64,000 bases of DNA from Pseudovibrio sp. Alg231-02 (GCF_900143565.1 NZ_FREX01000006.1:63753-127752); one strand, 5' to 3'; numbered from the stretch's first letter, positions 1 to 9,024 are shown. The notes: generated by a model not told the origin, from the sequence alone. A program made the numbers and translations.

Positions 1-564
1 ACCACATCACCGATTGTCGACTGCGGCGTCCACTACATCGACGTCATGTGTCAGATCACCGACGCCAAGCCGGTCGAAGTGCGTGGCATGGGCGTGCGCC
101 TGAGTGATGAACTGCCCGAGGATATGTACAATTACGGCCATTTGCAAGTCCAGTTCGAGGATGGCTCCGTCGGTTGGTACGAGGCAGGGTGGGGCCCGAT
201 GATGTCGGAAACTGCGTTCTTCGTAAAAGATGTCGTCTCGAAAAATGGCAGCGTCTCGATTGTTATGGAAGGCGAGGCCCGTTCGGACGATATCGATATG
301 CACACCAAAACCTCCACCATCCGGGTTCATTACGGCGAAACGGATGCGAACGGCGAGTTTACACGCAAAGACGATGTACTCAGCATGGATGGTGAACCGG
401 GGCATCAGGCCCTGTGTGATCGCGAGCAAGCCTTTGTGCTCACAGCTATCCGTGAAGGGCTGAATTTAGAAGATCACATGAATGCAGCGGTAAATTCTCT
501 GGCTGTCGTATTGGCGGCAGATCAGGCTGTGCGCACAGGCACAGCTCAGAAACTGGACTTGTAA
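1..564 (+). CDS. Gfo/Idh/MocA-family oxidoreductase, C-terminal part
   Basis: The reading frame is open from base 1 and ends with TAA at 562-564, so the N-terminal Rossmann NAD(P)-binding domain lies outside the window. The visible 187 residues read as the C-terminal substrate domain of the Gfo/Idh/MocA family: GVHYIDVMCQI near the start (the His of this segment is usually catalytic in the family), then a beta-sheet region with FEDGSVGWYEAGWGPMMSE. These enzymes oxidise or epimerise sugars, inositols and related polyols with NAD(P). The next gene, an ABC ATPase, starts two bases after the stop codon, so both probably belong to one carbohydrate uptake and catabolism operon. The substrate cannot be told from this fragment. 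Confidence 0.85.
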   Translation, partial: TTSPIVDCGVHYIDVMCQITDAKPVEVRGMGVRLSDELPEDMYNYGHLQVQFEDGSVGWYEAGWGPMMSETAFFVKDVVSKNGSVSIVMEGEARSDDIDMHTKTSTIRVHYGETDANGEFTRKDDVLSMDGEPGHQALCDREQAFVLTAIREGLNLEDHMNAAVNSLAVVLAADQAVRTGTAQKLDL

Positions 565-565
565 T

Positions 566-1663
566 ATGGCTAACTTGAAAATCTCATCCCTCTACAAGTC
601 TTTCGGTGCTGAGAATGTGCTGGATGGTATCAACCTTGATATCCAATCCGGTGAATTCCTCGTCTTGCTCGGGCCATCCGGCTGCGGAAAATCCACACTC
701 CTGCGCATCATGGCAGGGCTGGAAGACGAAAGCGCGGGCGATATCGCCATTGAAGGCAAGTCCATCGCACACCTACCGCCATCGAAGCGTGAGATCGCCA
801 TGGTCTTCCAGACCTACGCGCTTTATCCGCATTTGAGTGTGCGAGGAAACATGGAGCTGGTCCTAAAGCAGGCAAGGTACTCAAAGGCAGAAATCAAGGA
901 TCGCGTTGCTGAAAGTGCACGTGCGCTGGAGCTGGACGCCTTGATGGACCGAAAGCCCTCTCAGCTCTCAGGTGGACAACGCCAACGTGTTGCAATTGGC
1001 CGTGCGATTGTGAGAGATCCCAAAATTTTCCTGTTTGATGAACCTCTCTCAAATCTGGATGCAGCATTGCGTGGGCAAGTGCGGTTGGAAATCGCGCGCC
1101 TTCATCAACGCCTGTCAGCAACCATGGTGTATGTGACCCATGATCAGGTCGAGGCTATGACACTGGCAGATCGTATTGTGGTTCTGAATGACGGCAAGAT
1201 CCAGCAGGTCGGCACACCGCGAGACCTTTATGAGCGTCCAGCAAACCTGTTCGTGGCCAGTTTCATCGGTTCGCCCAATATGAATTTTTTGCAGCTGGAA
1301 AAACTGAGCGAAAACAGTGCGCAGCTTAAGGATAGGACGCTACTCCCTATCTCCAACAAGGCCTCGGTCATCCCGACAAATGTCACACTCGGTATCCGTC
1401 CGTCTCACGGTATTTTGCACGATGAAGCAGGGGAGAGCTATCTGAAGGCAGAAGTCTTACTGGAAGAGTATCTGGGGGACACCACTTACGTGCATGTTGA
1501 GTTGGAAACTGGCGAGCAAATGGTTGTTCGCGAAGACCCGGAGATAACGCGCCGAACTGGTGACCAGGTCTACGTGGAGCTGACATTGTCGGGCGTACAT
1601 CTCTTCAATGCTGATACGGGCAAGCGGATGGACGTCAGCATTTCTGAACAGGAAACTGCTTAG
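566..1663 (+). CDS. ABC transporter ATP-binding protein, MalK/UgpC type
   Basis: This 365-residue ATPase would energise a sugar-type ABC importer. The Walker A motif GPSGCGKST lies around residues 37-45, the Q-loop region around 80, the signature [15 protein letters not shown] near 133-147, and Walker [13 protein letters not shown] follows. After about residue 235 there is a C-terminal TOBE-type regulatory domain (GIRPSHG and similar), which is the hallmark of the MalK/UgpC (CUT1) branch, and the length fits that branch. It starts two bases after the oxidoreductase stop. The permeases and binding protein are not in view and should lie upstream of the window. The substrate is probably a sugar, polyol or glycerol-phosphate compound; this is an inference from family and context. 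Confidence 0.93.
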   Translation: MANLKISSLYKSFGAENVLDGINLDIQSGEFLVLLGPSGCGKSTLLRIMAGLEDESAGDIAIEGKSIAHLPPSKREIAMVFQTYALYPHLSVRGNMELVLKQARYSKAEIKDRVAESARALELDALMDRKPSQLSGGQRQRVAIGRAIVRDPKIFLFDEPLSNLDAALRGQVRLEIARLHQRLSATMVYVTHDQVEAMTLADRIVVLNDGKIQQVGTPRDLYERPANLFVASFIGSPNMNFLQLEKLSENSAQLKDRTLLPISNKASVIPTNVTLGIRPSHGILHDEAGESYLKAEVLLEEYLGDTTYVHVELETGEQMVVREDPEITRRTGDQVYVELTLSGVHLFNADTGKRMDVSISEQETA

Positions 1664-1694
1664 GGCTTAAACTGAGGGAACATGCAGATTTCCC

Positions 1695-2621
1695 TCAGCT
1701 CTCATCAATCTGCGGTTTGTAGTCAAACTCGATAAACTGCAGAAACTTGCGCAAGATATCGGTTTCATAGTTCTTTTTGTAAATTGCGCAAAGGTCTGCC
1801 GGAATGTCTTCCTTCAAGCGAATGAAACGCACATTCTTGGATTTCTGACTACGAAAACAGTCGCTAACCAAAGCAATCGCCTGACCGGAAGCAACCAGCG
1901 CCAACAAAGTACTCGGCTCCTGAACCTCAAAAGCGGCTTTGGGATAGAAGCCCTGATCCTTACATCTTGCAATCAAAAATGGTGTCGAGTTGGACATGCT
2001 TCGGTCCAAAACAGCCATTTCCTCATCTTTTAGCTCTTCCAGTCCCACCACCCTGCGATCCTTGAGAGGGTGCGTGCTAGGCACTGCCAGAGTAAGGTTT
2101 TCTCTCACCAATACTTTTGAGTTTAAAGCTGGCTCATTGAGTGTATCGCCATAGCGGCAGATACCCAGATCAATGATGCCGCCATCCAGCGCTTCCTTCT
2201 GTTGATTGGGCGCCAACTCGGTAAAATTCAGAGAACAATCTGGATGCTTGCTCTTGAAATCCGAGAGCAGGTTCGCAAATCCATCCAGAAAGGCGCTGCT
2301 CACCATCCCGATGCTGAGGGTCGAGTTTTCCGCACGTCCCTGCCGCTGGGTGTTGGTGATGGCGTAATCCAACGTATTGAAAATCTGCTCGCACTCACGT
2401 TTCAACACGCGTCCCGCAGCAGTCAGAGAAACATTTCGTGAGTCACGCTGAAAGAGAGAGAGACCCAGGGCAACCTCCAACTCTTTGATTTGTATGGACA
2501 TAGGTGACTTAGAAATATGCAGCTCTTCCGCCGCACGCCCAAAGTGTCCACTTACTGACACTTGATGGAAGTAACGCAGCATTCGCAAAGTAATGCGGCC
2601 TGATGTGATTAGATCGTGCAT
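1695..2621 (-). CDS. LysR-family transcriptional regulator
   Basis: A 308-residue protein of ordinary LysR length. The N-terminal winged helix-turn-helix reads LRMLRYFHQVSVSGHFGRAAEELHISKSPMSIQIKELEVALGLSLFQRDSR at residues ~13-63. A periplasmic-binding-like effector domain follows from about residue 95. It ends convergently with the ABC ATPase gene, 31 bases away, and is divergent from the nupC leader region. A 17-bp palindrome containing a T-N11-A core lies in that divergent gap (2763-2779) and is a plausible target site. The effector is unknown; regulation of the neighbouring nupC unit is possible but not shown. Confidence 0.93.
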   Translation of the reverse strand: MHDLITSGRITLRMLRYFHQVSVSGHFGRAAEELHISKSPMSIQIKELEVALGLSLFQRDSRNVSLTAAGRVLKRECEQIFNTLDYAITNTQRQGRAENSTLSIGMVSSAFLDGFANLLSDFKSKHPDCSLNFTELAPNQQKEALDGGIIDLGICRYGDTLNEPALNSKVLVRENLTLAVPSTHPLKDRRVVGLEELKDEEMAVLDRSMSNSTPFLIARCKDQGFYPKAAFEVQEPSTLLALVASGQAIALVSDCFRSQKSKNVRFIRLKEDIPADLCAIYKKNYETDILRKFLQFIEFDYKPQIDES

Positions 2622-2762
2622 GAACTTGTTTTGTTATTCTTATTTTGTTCTAGGTTGTAGCTCTTAAAGTTCTACTATTTTTATTCTATATGTTCTGTAA
2701 GAACTATAATCTACGAAATAATCCGTATGTGGCGTGGTTTTCTACGTAATATTTTCTAGTTT

Positions 2763-2779
2763 GTTTCGAACTTCGAAAC
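2763..2779. promoter_or_regulatory. Perfect palindrome, possible LysR operator
   Basis: GTTTCGAA and TTCGAAAC form a perfect 8-bp inverted repeat around a single C. The inner 13 bases fit the T-N11-A dyad typical of LysR sites. It lies about 140 bases upstream of the divergent lysR start and about 100 bases upstream of the small ORF and nupC. Assigning it to this LysR protein is an inference. Confidence 0.5.
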
Positions 2780-2806
2780 GATTGATATATTTAAAAAACT
2801 TAATAA

Positions 2807-2871
2807 TTGCCTCTTAGGCAACTAGGTTGCCCTCACCAAAGGGAATTAAATAAAAGGTGAGGCAAACTATG
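2807..2871 (+). promoter_or_regulatory. Leader with competing hairpins that cover a ribosome binding site
   Basis: TTGCC (2807-2811) can pair with GGCAA (2817-2821). A second TTGCC followed by CTCACC (about 2827-2836) can pair with GGTGAGGCAA (2856-2865), which contains the ribosome binding site of the ATG at 2869. The first TTGCC could equally pair with the last GGCAA, giving a choice of structures. This looks like translational control of the small ORF and perhaps of the downstream nupC. No known riboswitch class was recognised. Confidence 0.45.
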
Positions 2872-3123
2872 CAATCGGGTCAGTTCACATTCGCACCTAC
2901 GCAAGGTGAGTGTACTGCGCCTGTCGTATGCCGCACGTTCACAGAGACTGATGGCTCATACTCGCGAACTCCCACCGTGTGTATATCCTCAGCACTGACA
3001 ATTCCTGATGAAGCACTAGAAGGTTCTACAATCGCAGGTGTTTTGCATTGTTTTTCAATGACAAAACATTTGTTGGATGCGGGTGGCCATCTCAACTGTC
3101 CACGTGAAGGTGGGTACGGTTAG
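2869..3123 (+). CDS. Small Cys-containing hypothetical protein upstream of nupC
   Basis: An 84-residue ORF starting at ATG 2869 behind the sequence AAAGGTGAGG; a GTG at 2857 would add four residues but would fall inside the ribosome binding site. The product has five scattered cysteines (GEC, VVC, TVC, LHC, LNC), is hydrophilic, and has no signal peptide or membrane span that I can see. It is followed by nupC 75 bases later on the same strand. I do not recognise a family. It could be a real small protein or a translated leader controlling nupC; a spurious ORF is not excluded. Confidence 0.4.
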   Translation: MQSGQFTFAPTQGECTAPVVCRTFTETDGSYSRTPTVCISSALTIPDEALEGSTIAGVLHCFSMTKHLLDAGGHLNCPREGGYG

Positions 3124-3198
3124 TCGCCTTCCGGCGCTTCAAATTTCTCCCCAACCATAATCAACAACTTACCTCAGAGCCTCTGGGAGGAGCTCATA

Positions 3199-4461
3199 AT
3201 GTTCGCAACAGGTTTTCTTGGCATCGCTACACTGATTGTTATTGCTGTATTGGTTTCAACCAATCGCAAGGCGATCAATCTCCGCACCGTAGGTGGTGCG
3301 CTGGCTCTACAGATTGGTATCGGCGCTTTCGTGCTCTACGTTCCAGCTGGCCGTGCTATTCTTCATGCAATGTCAAAGGGCATTTCCGGTGTGATCGACA
3401 GTGGTCGTTCCGGCGTTAACTTCCTTTTCGGCAACCTCACCAACGGTTCACTTTCTGAAACTGTTGGCTTCGTGTTTGCCTTCAACGTGCTTTGCCTCGT
3501 TATTTTCTTCTCCGCTCTGATTGCAGTTCTGTACCACCTCGGTGTTATGCAGGTCGTCATTCGTGTCATCGGCGGTGGCATGGCAAGACTACTCGGTACA
3601 TCTCAGGCAGAATCCATGTCTGCGGTTTCCAACGTTTTTGTTGGTCAGACAGAAGCTCCACTGGTTGTGAAGCCTTACATGCCTAAGATGTCTGATAGTG
3701 AGTTCTTCGCTATCATGTGCGGTGGTATGGCGTCTGTTGCTGGTACCGTTCTCGGCGGCTACGCGCTGATGGGTGTTAAGATCGAATTCCTGCTCGCTGC
3801 ATCCTTCATGGCTGCACCAGGTGGTCTTCTCTTCGCAAAACTCATTATGCCTGAAACCAAAGAAGTGAACTACACAGTAGACACAAGCGCTGACTTTGGT
3901 GACGAAAAGCCAGAAAACGTGCTGGCTGCTGCTGGTCAGGGCGCAATGAATGGTCTTCAGCTTGCTGGCGCGATCGGTGCAAACCTTGTTGCAATGATCG
4001 GTCTCATCACTCTGGTGAACCTGATCCTCGGCAGTGTTGGTGATCTGGCAGGCTTCAGCTTGTCTCTGGAAATGATCCTCGGCTGGATCTTCGCTCCAAT
4101 CGCTTACCTGCTGGGTGTTCCAATGGCTGACATCGGTGTTGCAGGTTCTCTGATCGGTAAAAAACTGGTCGTCAACGAATTCGTGGCGTATCTCGACCTG
4201 AAGAACTACCTCGTAGATGCCACTGCAATCGACATGGGCCTGCCTGTCATTCAGGAAAAGACCAAGGCAATCGTTTCCTTTGCTCTCTGCGGCTTCGCGA
4301 ACATCTCTTCCATGGGCATTCTCATTGGTGGTCTGGGTGTTCTGGCTCCAAACCGCATGAACTTCATCGCGAAGTACGGTCCTCGCACTCTGTTGGCAGC
4401 AACCTGCTCCAACCTCATGAGCGCAGCGATCGCAGGTATCTTTATCTCCTTGGCAATGTAA
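3199..4461 (+). CDS. nupC: NupC-type concentrative nucleoside transporter
   Basis: A 420-residue polytopic inner-membrane protein of the CNT family, which brings nucleosides into the cell with H+ or Na+. The N-terminal transmembrane part (LRTVGGALALQIGIGAFVLY) is followed by the gate region with repeated glycines. The substrate-binding segment contains VFVGQTEAPLVVKPYM and GGMASVAGTVLGGYALMGV, which are diagnostic of CNT transporters. The length agrees with bacterial NupC (about 400 residues). The start ATG at 3199 has a strong GGGAGGAG ribosome binding site. A long G/C-rich terminator follows. The likely role is nucleoside scavenging; the substrate range cannot be read from the sequence. Confidence 0.93.
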   Translation: MFATGFLGIATLIVIAVLVSTNRKAINLRTVGGALALQIGIGAFVLYVPAGRAILHAMSKGISGVIDSGRSGVNFLFGNLTNGSLSETVGFVFAFNVLCLVIFFSALIAVLYHLGVMQVVIRVIGGGMARLLGTSQAESMSAVSNVFVGQTEAPLVVKPYMPKMSDSEFFAIMCGGMASVAGTVLGGYALMGVKIEFLLAASFMAAPGGLLFAKLIMPETKEVNYTVDTSADFGDEKPENVLAAAGQGAMNGLQLAGAIGANLVAMIGLITLVNLILGSVGDLAGFSLSLEMILGWIFAPIAYLLGVPMADIGVAGSLIGKKLVVNEFVAYLDLKNYLVDATAIDMGLPVIQEKTKAIVSFALCGFANISSMGILIGGLGVLAPNRMNFIAKYGPRTLLAATCSNLMSAAIAGIFISLAM

Positions 4462-4496
4462 GAGAGTTTTCTTCCTTAATCTCTGAATTGCCTGCG

Positions 4497-4525
4497 ACGG
4501 GGGGAGCTTTGCTCCCCCCGTTTCT
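4497..4525 (+). terminator. Rho-independent terminator after nupC
   Basis: An 11-bp stem (ACGGGGGGAGC / GCTCCCCCCGT) with a TTT loop is followed by a T-rich stretch. It lies 36 bases after the nupC stop codon. Confidence 0.85.
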
Positions 4526-4594
4526 ATTTGTTTTAGAAAGACAGGCCGCGCTACGTTGGGGGTGAACGCTTGCCTGCATCACAGGAATGAAGCG

Positions 4595-5044
4595 TTAGCT
4601 GCTAACGCCTTCTTCGATAACTTCTCGTGAGCCTTGCGGAGGCATTTCCGGGAATGCCGGAAGCTTCGGATCAATCTCATCCCACGATGGTGCTCTACTG
4701 GAATACACGTTTACCTGAGGCTCGATGACCTCCGGCTGGTCAACAGCAGATGCACGCACAAAGATCAAATCTGTCATGGCTGAGTTGAGTGAGTAAACAG
4801 CACTGCCGCAGGTTGGGCAAAAGCCCCTTGTGACCACATTTCCACTATTTGCAGGCTTGTCGAAAAATGTGAGCTCCCCAGTCACTTCAACCGCCTCTTT
4901 GGGCAGAGCTGCATGAGTGCAATGTCCTGTTCCGGACGACTTGCGACAGTCATCACAGTGACAGTGTGCGGTAATCTGTGGCTTCATTGTGGATTTCAGC
5001 TGTACATTCCCGCAAAGGCAGGACCCTGTAAAAGCGCTTTCCAT
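4595..5044 (-). CDS. GFA/CENP-V domain protein (glutathione-dependent formaldehyde-activating family)
   Basis: A 149-residue zinc-binding protein. The Cys motifs of the family are all present: GSCLCGNVQ near residue 10, CHCDDCRKSSG near 28-38 and CPTCGSAVY near 77-85. These ligate two zinc ions in characterised members; many family members are of unknown substrate and only some act on S-hydroxymethylglutathione, so the function should be left general. It is divergent from an HxlR regulator whose start lies 84 bases away. That is a common arrangement for regulators of electrophile or aldehyde response, and suggests the HxlR protein controls this gene. Confidence 0.88.
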   Translation of the reverse strand: MESAFTGSCLCGNVQLKSTMKPQITAHCHCDDCRKSSGTGHCTHAALPKEAVEVTGELTFFDKPANSGNVVTRGFCPTCGSAVYSLNSAMTDLIFVRASAVDQPEVIEPQVNVYSSRAPSWDEIDPKLPAFPEMPPQGSREVIEEGVSS

Positions 5045-5128
5045 GATACTATCCTTAGTCAGTGTTGAGAGATGACTTAGTGACTTGTAAATTGCAAGTC
5101 ACTATTCACCATAGGAGGGATTGGCGGT

Positions 5129-5485
5129 ATGTCAACCGAAAACCGTTCCGGCTGCCCGATCGCAAATACACTGGATATAGTGGGTGACCGTTGGAGCCTC
5201 CTGATCCTGCGCGACATGTTCAATGGAAAGAAGATCTTTTCAGAGTTCCTGAGCTCACCGGAGAAGATAACAACGAGCGTTCTGACTGTGCGCCTCAACC
5301 AGTTGGAAGCGGCTGGATTGGTGAAAAAGGAGCTCTATCAACCGAACCCAAAGCGCTACCAATATCTCTTGTCTGAGACGGGAAGGGATATTCTACCTGT
5401 GCTTCAGGAAATGTGCCGATGGGCCAACAAGCATATGCCGGAAACCTGGATCCCGCCGGAGAGCTTCATGGAAATGAACCCATGA
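5129..5485 (+). CDS. HxlR-family winged-helix regulator
   Basis: A 118-residue protein with the typical HxlR sequence: CPIANTLDIVGDRWSLLILRDMFNGKKIFSEF near residues 9-40, the recognition helix ITTSVLTVRLNQLEAAGLV, and a wing containing RYQYLLSETG. The cysteine at residue 9 before the first helix is conserved in many HxlR proteins and is often a sensor of electrophiles or redox state. The ATG at 5129 has the ribosome binding site GGAGGG. The gene is divergent from the GFA-family gene, which it probably regulates. A short intergenic region of about 84 bases must hold both promoters. Confidence 0.92.
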   Translation: MSTENRSGCPIANTLDIVGDRWSLLILRDMFNGKKIFSEFLSSPEKITTSVLTVRLNQLEAAGLVKKELYQPNPKRYQYLLSETGRDILPVLQEMCRWANKHMPETWIPPESFMEMNP

Positions 5486-5486
5486 A

Positions 5487-5513
5487 AAAGGCTGGACGCG
5501 ATATCCAGCCTTT
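5487..5513. terminator. Hairpin between hxlR-like gene and dctM
   Basis: AAAGGCTGGA and TCCAGCCTTT form a 10-bp stem with a 7-base loop, in the gap between two convergent genes. A-tracts and T-tracts on its sides suit termination in both directions. Confidence 0.75.
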
Positions 5514-5538
5514 CCCAACTTCAAATGATGCCCTGCGA

Positions 5539-7098
5539 TCAGAATAAGACTGACGGCAACCATGTCGCTATCTGAGGGAAGAACCAGACCAGTGCCATCC
5601 CGACAATCTGCAGCAGGATGTAAGGCAACACCCCTTTGTAGATCATGCCTGTTGTGATCTCAGGCGGAGCTGCCCCGCGCAGGTAAAACAGAGAGAATCC
5701 GAACGGCGGTGTCAGGAAGCTGGTTTGCAGGTTGATGGCTATCATTACGGAGAGCCAGATTGGATCAAAGCCCATCATCAGCAGGGTAGGGCCTACGATC
5801 GGAAGCAAGATCACCGAGATCTCAACGAAGTCCATGAAGAAGCCCAGTGCGAAGATCAAGGCCATTACAAACAGTAAGGCCCCCATTTCACCGCCTGGCA
5901 TCGCAGAAATCAGCTCTTCAATACGTGTATCACCACCGAGGCCGCGGAAGATCAGCGAGAACACACTCGCACCAATAATGGTCGCAAAGATCATGGCCGA
6001 AATCGAAAGCGTATTGGTCATCACTGGCGCTAAAAGCTGAGATCGCCACATGCGCATCACGCTTTGCAGCAGACCACTGATGCCGATGATCAATAGCACA
6101 ATCGCAACAAACGCCAAGCCCCAGTCCGCAGCTGTCAGCTCGCTCTTTTGCAAGCGAATAGTCGTAAAGCCTGCAAGAGTAATCACTGCCAGCAATGCGA
6201 TGACGCTTGCTCCGAGCAGGAGGTTGGATTTGCCGTTGCTCAGCCGGAAACCAGCAAGCAGCAAAGCGCCAACAGCACCAACCGCGGCAGCTTCTGTTGG
6301 TGTCGCGACACCGCCCAAAATTGAGCCCAGAACAGCAATAATCAGCGCCACAGGTGGAATGAGCACAGACGCAATACGGCGCACTGAAGTTGTACCCAGC
6401 ACTTGCTTGTCCATAGCAGGCGCACAGCTAGGCTGAAGATAAGCGCGGACAAGCAAATAGATGATGTAGACACCCACCAACATCAATCCGGGGATCAGCG
6501 CTGCAGCAAATGTCTGCCCAACACTGATTGTCTCAACGGTGAACTTGCCCTCAGCAAACTGAGCCTGCTGATAGGCGTTGGACATCACCTCAGAAAGAAT
6601 GATCAAAAGCGTTGAAGGGGGGATAATCTGCCCCAAAGTGCCTGCTGTACAAACTGTACCAGCAGCTAGTTTCGGATCGTAACCATTACGCAGCATCGTT
6701 GGCAAAGCAATCAATGCCATCGTCACCACAGTTGCACCCACAATACCAGTGGAAGCTGCGAGCAACCCACCAACGAGCACAACGGAAATACCCAAACCGC
6801 CACGAAGAGAACCGAACAACTTGCCCATTTCTTCCAGCAGGTCTTCAGCAATGCGGCTGCGTTCAAGCACAAGCCCCATGAAGACAAAGAGCGGGATCGC
6901 AATCAGCACGTTGTTTGTCATCGTGCCAAAAATGCGCTGCGAAAGCGCACCCAGCAGGCCGGTATCAAATGTGCCAGCCAGCGCTCCAAGAATTGCGAAG
7001 AGAACGGCCACACCAGCAATTGTGAAGGCAACGGGGTAGCCCAGCAAAATCGCAAAGCACAAGCCGGCAAACATAAAGATATCGAGAAACTCAATCAC
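5539..7098 (-). CDS. dctM: TRAP transporter large permease, DctM family
   Basis: A 519-residue polytopic membrane protein, the main channel subunit of a tripartite ATP-independent periplasmic transporter. Family features include PVAFTIAGVAVLFA near the start, IAIPLFVFMGLVLERS around residue 65-80, GGLLAASTGIVGATVVTMALIALPTMLRNGYDPKLAAGT, and the C-terminal NLQTSFLTPPFGFSLFYLRG motif. It is about 90 residues longer than the common ~430-residue DctM; the extra length lies in the middle (about residues 215-360) and is hydrophobic, as in the longer DctM subgroup. It overlaps the dctQ stop by four bases. Together with the DctQ and DctP genes it lies just downstream of the hut operon on the same strand. 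Confidence 0.93.
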   Translation of the reverse strand: MIEFLDIFMFAGLCFAILLGYPVAFTIAGVAVLFAILGALAGTFDTGLLGALSQRIFGTMTNNVLIAIPLFVFMGLVLERSRIAEDLLEEMGKLFGSLRGGLGISVVLVGGLLAASTGIVGATVVTMALIALPTMLRNGYDPKLAAGTVCTAGTLGQIIPPSTLLIILSEVMSNAYQQAQFAEGKFTVETISVGQTFAAALIPGLMLVGVYIIYLLVRAYLQPSCAPAMDKQVLGTTSVRRIASVLIPPVALIIAVLGSILGGVATPTEAAAVGAVGALLLAGFRLSNGKSNLLLGASVIALLAVITLAGFTTIRLQKSELTAADWGLAFVAIVLLIIGISGLLQSVMRMWRSQLLAPVMTNTLSISAMIFATIIGASVFSLIFRGLGGDTRIEELISAMPGGEMGALLFVMALIFALGFFMDFVEISVILLPIVGPTLLMMGFDPIWLSVMIAINLQTSFLTPPFGFSLFYLRGAAPPEITTGMIYKGVLPYILLQIVGMALVWFFPQIATWLPSVLF

Positions 7099-7613
7099 AG
7101 CTTTGGCTCCTCAACATCAACACCACACAAGAAGAGGCCGTCGCGCAAAATGCCAGAAATACCCTGAATGATCAGAAGGCCACAAAATGCTGGAATAAGG
7201 CTCTTAAGCAAAAAGCTCGCAGGTATGCCGCCAACAGAGATCGGCCCCTCTAGGATCTTCCAGCTGTTGGAAACGAACGGCCAACTGATCCAGAGCAGCA
7301 GCCCGACAGTTGGCAACAGAAAGAGCAAGGCGCCAATCAGATTGATGATGGCTTTGGCCTTGGGTGAGGCCTGCCCATAGAAGATGTCAACGCGCACATG
7401 CTTGTCAGCCAGAAGCGTATAGCCCGCGCCAAGCATGAAAACGGCGGCATGCATGTAGAGCACGCCTTCGCCGAGAAAGATGTAGCTGATGCCAAACAGA
7501 TAGCGCAGCAAAACAATCGCAAACTGCAAAAGCAACATAAACAACGCAAACCAACGAATGGTATGGCCAACCATTCGGTTGATAGCGTCGAGTTTCAAGA
7601 CAACAGAGGTCAT
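7095..7613 (-). CDS. dctQ: TRAP transporter small permease, DctQ family
   Basis: A 172-residue membrane protein with four predicted spans, the auxiliary subunit that binds DctM. The segment VLLRYLFGISYIFLGEGVLYMHAAVFMLGAGYTLLADKHVRVDIFYGQASPKAKAIINLIG is a clear DctQ signature, with the ADKHVRVD turn. Its stop overlaps the dctM start (ATGA), showing tight coupling. The gap to the upstream binding-protein gene is about 190 bases. The substrate is unknown; see the DctP entry. Confidence 0.92.
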   Translation of the reverse strand: MTSVVLKLDAINRMVGHTIRWFALFMLLLQFAIVLLRYLFGISYIFLGEGVLYMHAAVFMLGAGYTLLADKHVRVDIFYGQASPKAKAIINLIGALLFLLPTVGLLLWISWPFVSNSWKILEGPISVGGIPASFLLKSLIPAFCGLLIIQGISGILRDGLFLCGVDVEEPKL

Positions 7614-7803
7614 CGGTGGAATCCGATCAGGCCAGAGTTTTTTCTTGGCTTTCTAGAGCGCACCTTCGAAAAGTAGCTGTTGGCTTTCGGAGAAAGGAAC
7701 GCACGAAGCTGAGGAAAGCAGGAGAGCAGCCGGGGTGATGTACCCCGACTGAGTATTGCGCGGAAAATTCTGACAAACCGGGAGTTAGCCAGAAGACTGC
7801 AAC

Positions 7804-8904
7804 TTAACCGTAGTTGATGTCCAGAAGGCGCATATTCATCTGGCCATTATCTGCCAGAGGTTTGTATTCCTTCATGGATTCACGATAAGTGAGGAAGCTC
7901 TCTGTGATGCGTTTCACCAGCTCGTCATCATTCTGGCGCAGTTCGCCAATCACTTCACCAGCAGCGTTGCCCATTGCCAGAATAACGTCTTCTGGCATGT
8001 TGCGAACCATGACACCTTTTTCCGCAACCAGCATCTTCAATGCCTTAGCATGGTTGGTGGTGTATTCAGTCCAAACATCGTTGTAGAGCGAGGAACACGC
8101 AAACGCGACAACCTGCTTCAGGTCATCCGGGAGTGCATTGTAAGCCTCAGAGTTCACAGCACATTCTTCAGCTGAAGATGGCTCGCCCACACCTGGGAAG
8201 TAATAGTTCTTGGCAACCTGATAGAAGCCTAGAGCAGAGTCCGTCCAGGGACCAATAAACTCACCGGCATCCAGTGTTCCTGTCTGAAGCGCCTGGAACA
8301 TGTCGCGGCCACCCATTGCCTGAACAGCCATGCCCATCTTGGTGCACATCTCAGAAGCAAGACCAGTGGTACGGAAGCGCAGTCCCTTCAGGTCTTCAGC
8401 AGAATTGATCTCAGTGCGGAACCAACCAGCAGCTTGTGGGCCAGAGTTGCCACACAGGAACGGCTTCAGGTTAAAGCGCGCATACATCTCATCATAGAGA
8501 GCTTGACCACCGCCATGCGCCATCCAGCCATATTGCTCGTCAGCGGTCAAACCAAATGGCTGAGAACCGAACAGCAGGAAGCCTTTGGACTTGGAGCCCC
8601 AGTATGCAGGGACAGAGTGGTAAAGTTCAGCAGTTCCCTCCGATACTGCATCAAACACACCACGGCCCGGAACCAGCTCACCAGCTGCATAGAGTTTCAC
8701 CTCAATGCGCCCACCGGAAAGCATGGTGATGCGATCTGCAAGCATCTGCGCTGCAACGCCAGGACCCGGAAGGTTCTTTGGCCACGAGGTAACCATCTTC
8801 CATTTGATCTTGTCGGAAGCAACAGCCGGAGCTGCCAAAGCAGAAGCAGCGGTGATGCTAGTTGCAGCAACACCTGCACCCTTAAGAAAATCACGTCTTT
8901 TCAT
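7804..8904 (-). CDS. dctP: TRAP transporter substrate-binding protein, DctP family, Tat signal
   Basis: A 366-residue periplasmic protein. The start ATG at 8904 is chosen over one 15 bases upstream because it has GAGGGG at the right spacing. The N-terminus MKRRDFLKGAGVAATSITAASALAAPAVA is a twin-arginine signal, as in TakP-like binding proteins. The conserved DctP core is visible: GLRFRTTGLASEMCTKMGMAVQAMGGRDMFQALQTGTLDAGEFIGPWTDSALGFYQVAKNYYFPG, with the arginine (RTTG) that usually binds a substrate carboxylate. The gene follows hutU by about 160 bases on the same strand, so histidine, urocanate or another acid linked to this pathway is a reasonable but unproven substrate. TakP-like relatives bind 2-oxo acids, an alternative. 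Confidence 0.9.
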   Translation of the reverse strand: MKRRDFLKGAGVAATSITAASALAAPAVASDKIKWKMVTSWPKNLPGPGVAAQMLADRITMLSGGRIEVKLYAAGELVPGRGVFDAVSEGTAELYHSVPAYWGSKSKGFLLFGSQPFGLTADEQYGWMAHGGGQALYDEMYARFNLKPFLCGNSGPQAAGWFRTEINSAEDLKGLRFRTTGLASEMCTKMGMAVQAMGGRDMFQALQTGTLDAGEFIGPWTDSALGFYQVAKNYYFPGVGEPSSAEECAVNSEAYNALPDDLKQVVAFACSSLYNDVWTEYTTNHAKALKMLVAEKGVMVRNMPEDVILAMGNAAGEVIGELRQNDDELVKRITESFLTYRESMKEYKPLADNGQMNMRLLDINYG

Positions 8905-9024
8905 AATTTTTCCCCTCAAAAATTAGAATAACAAGGGGCCGCGAACTGCGGTCCCTCATCGGTTTTTGTTTAAAGTCTGGAGTGCCAGAATACGCGGCTA
9001 GACCAGTTTGCCCGGAAGTGGAGG

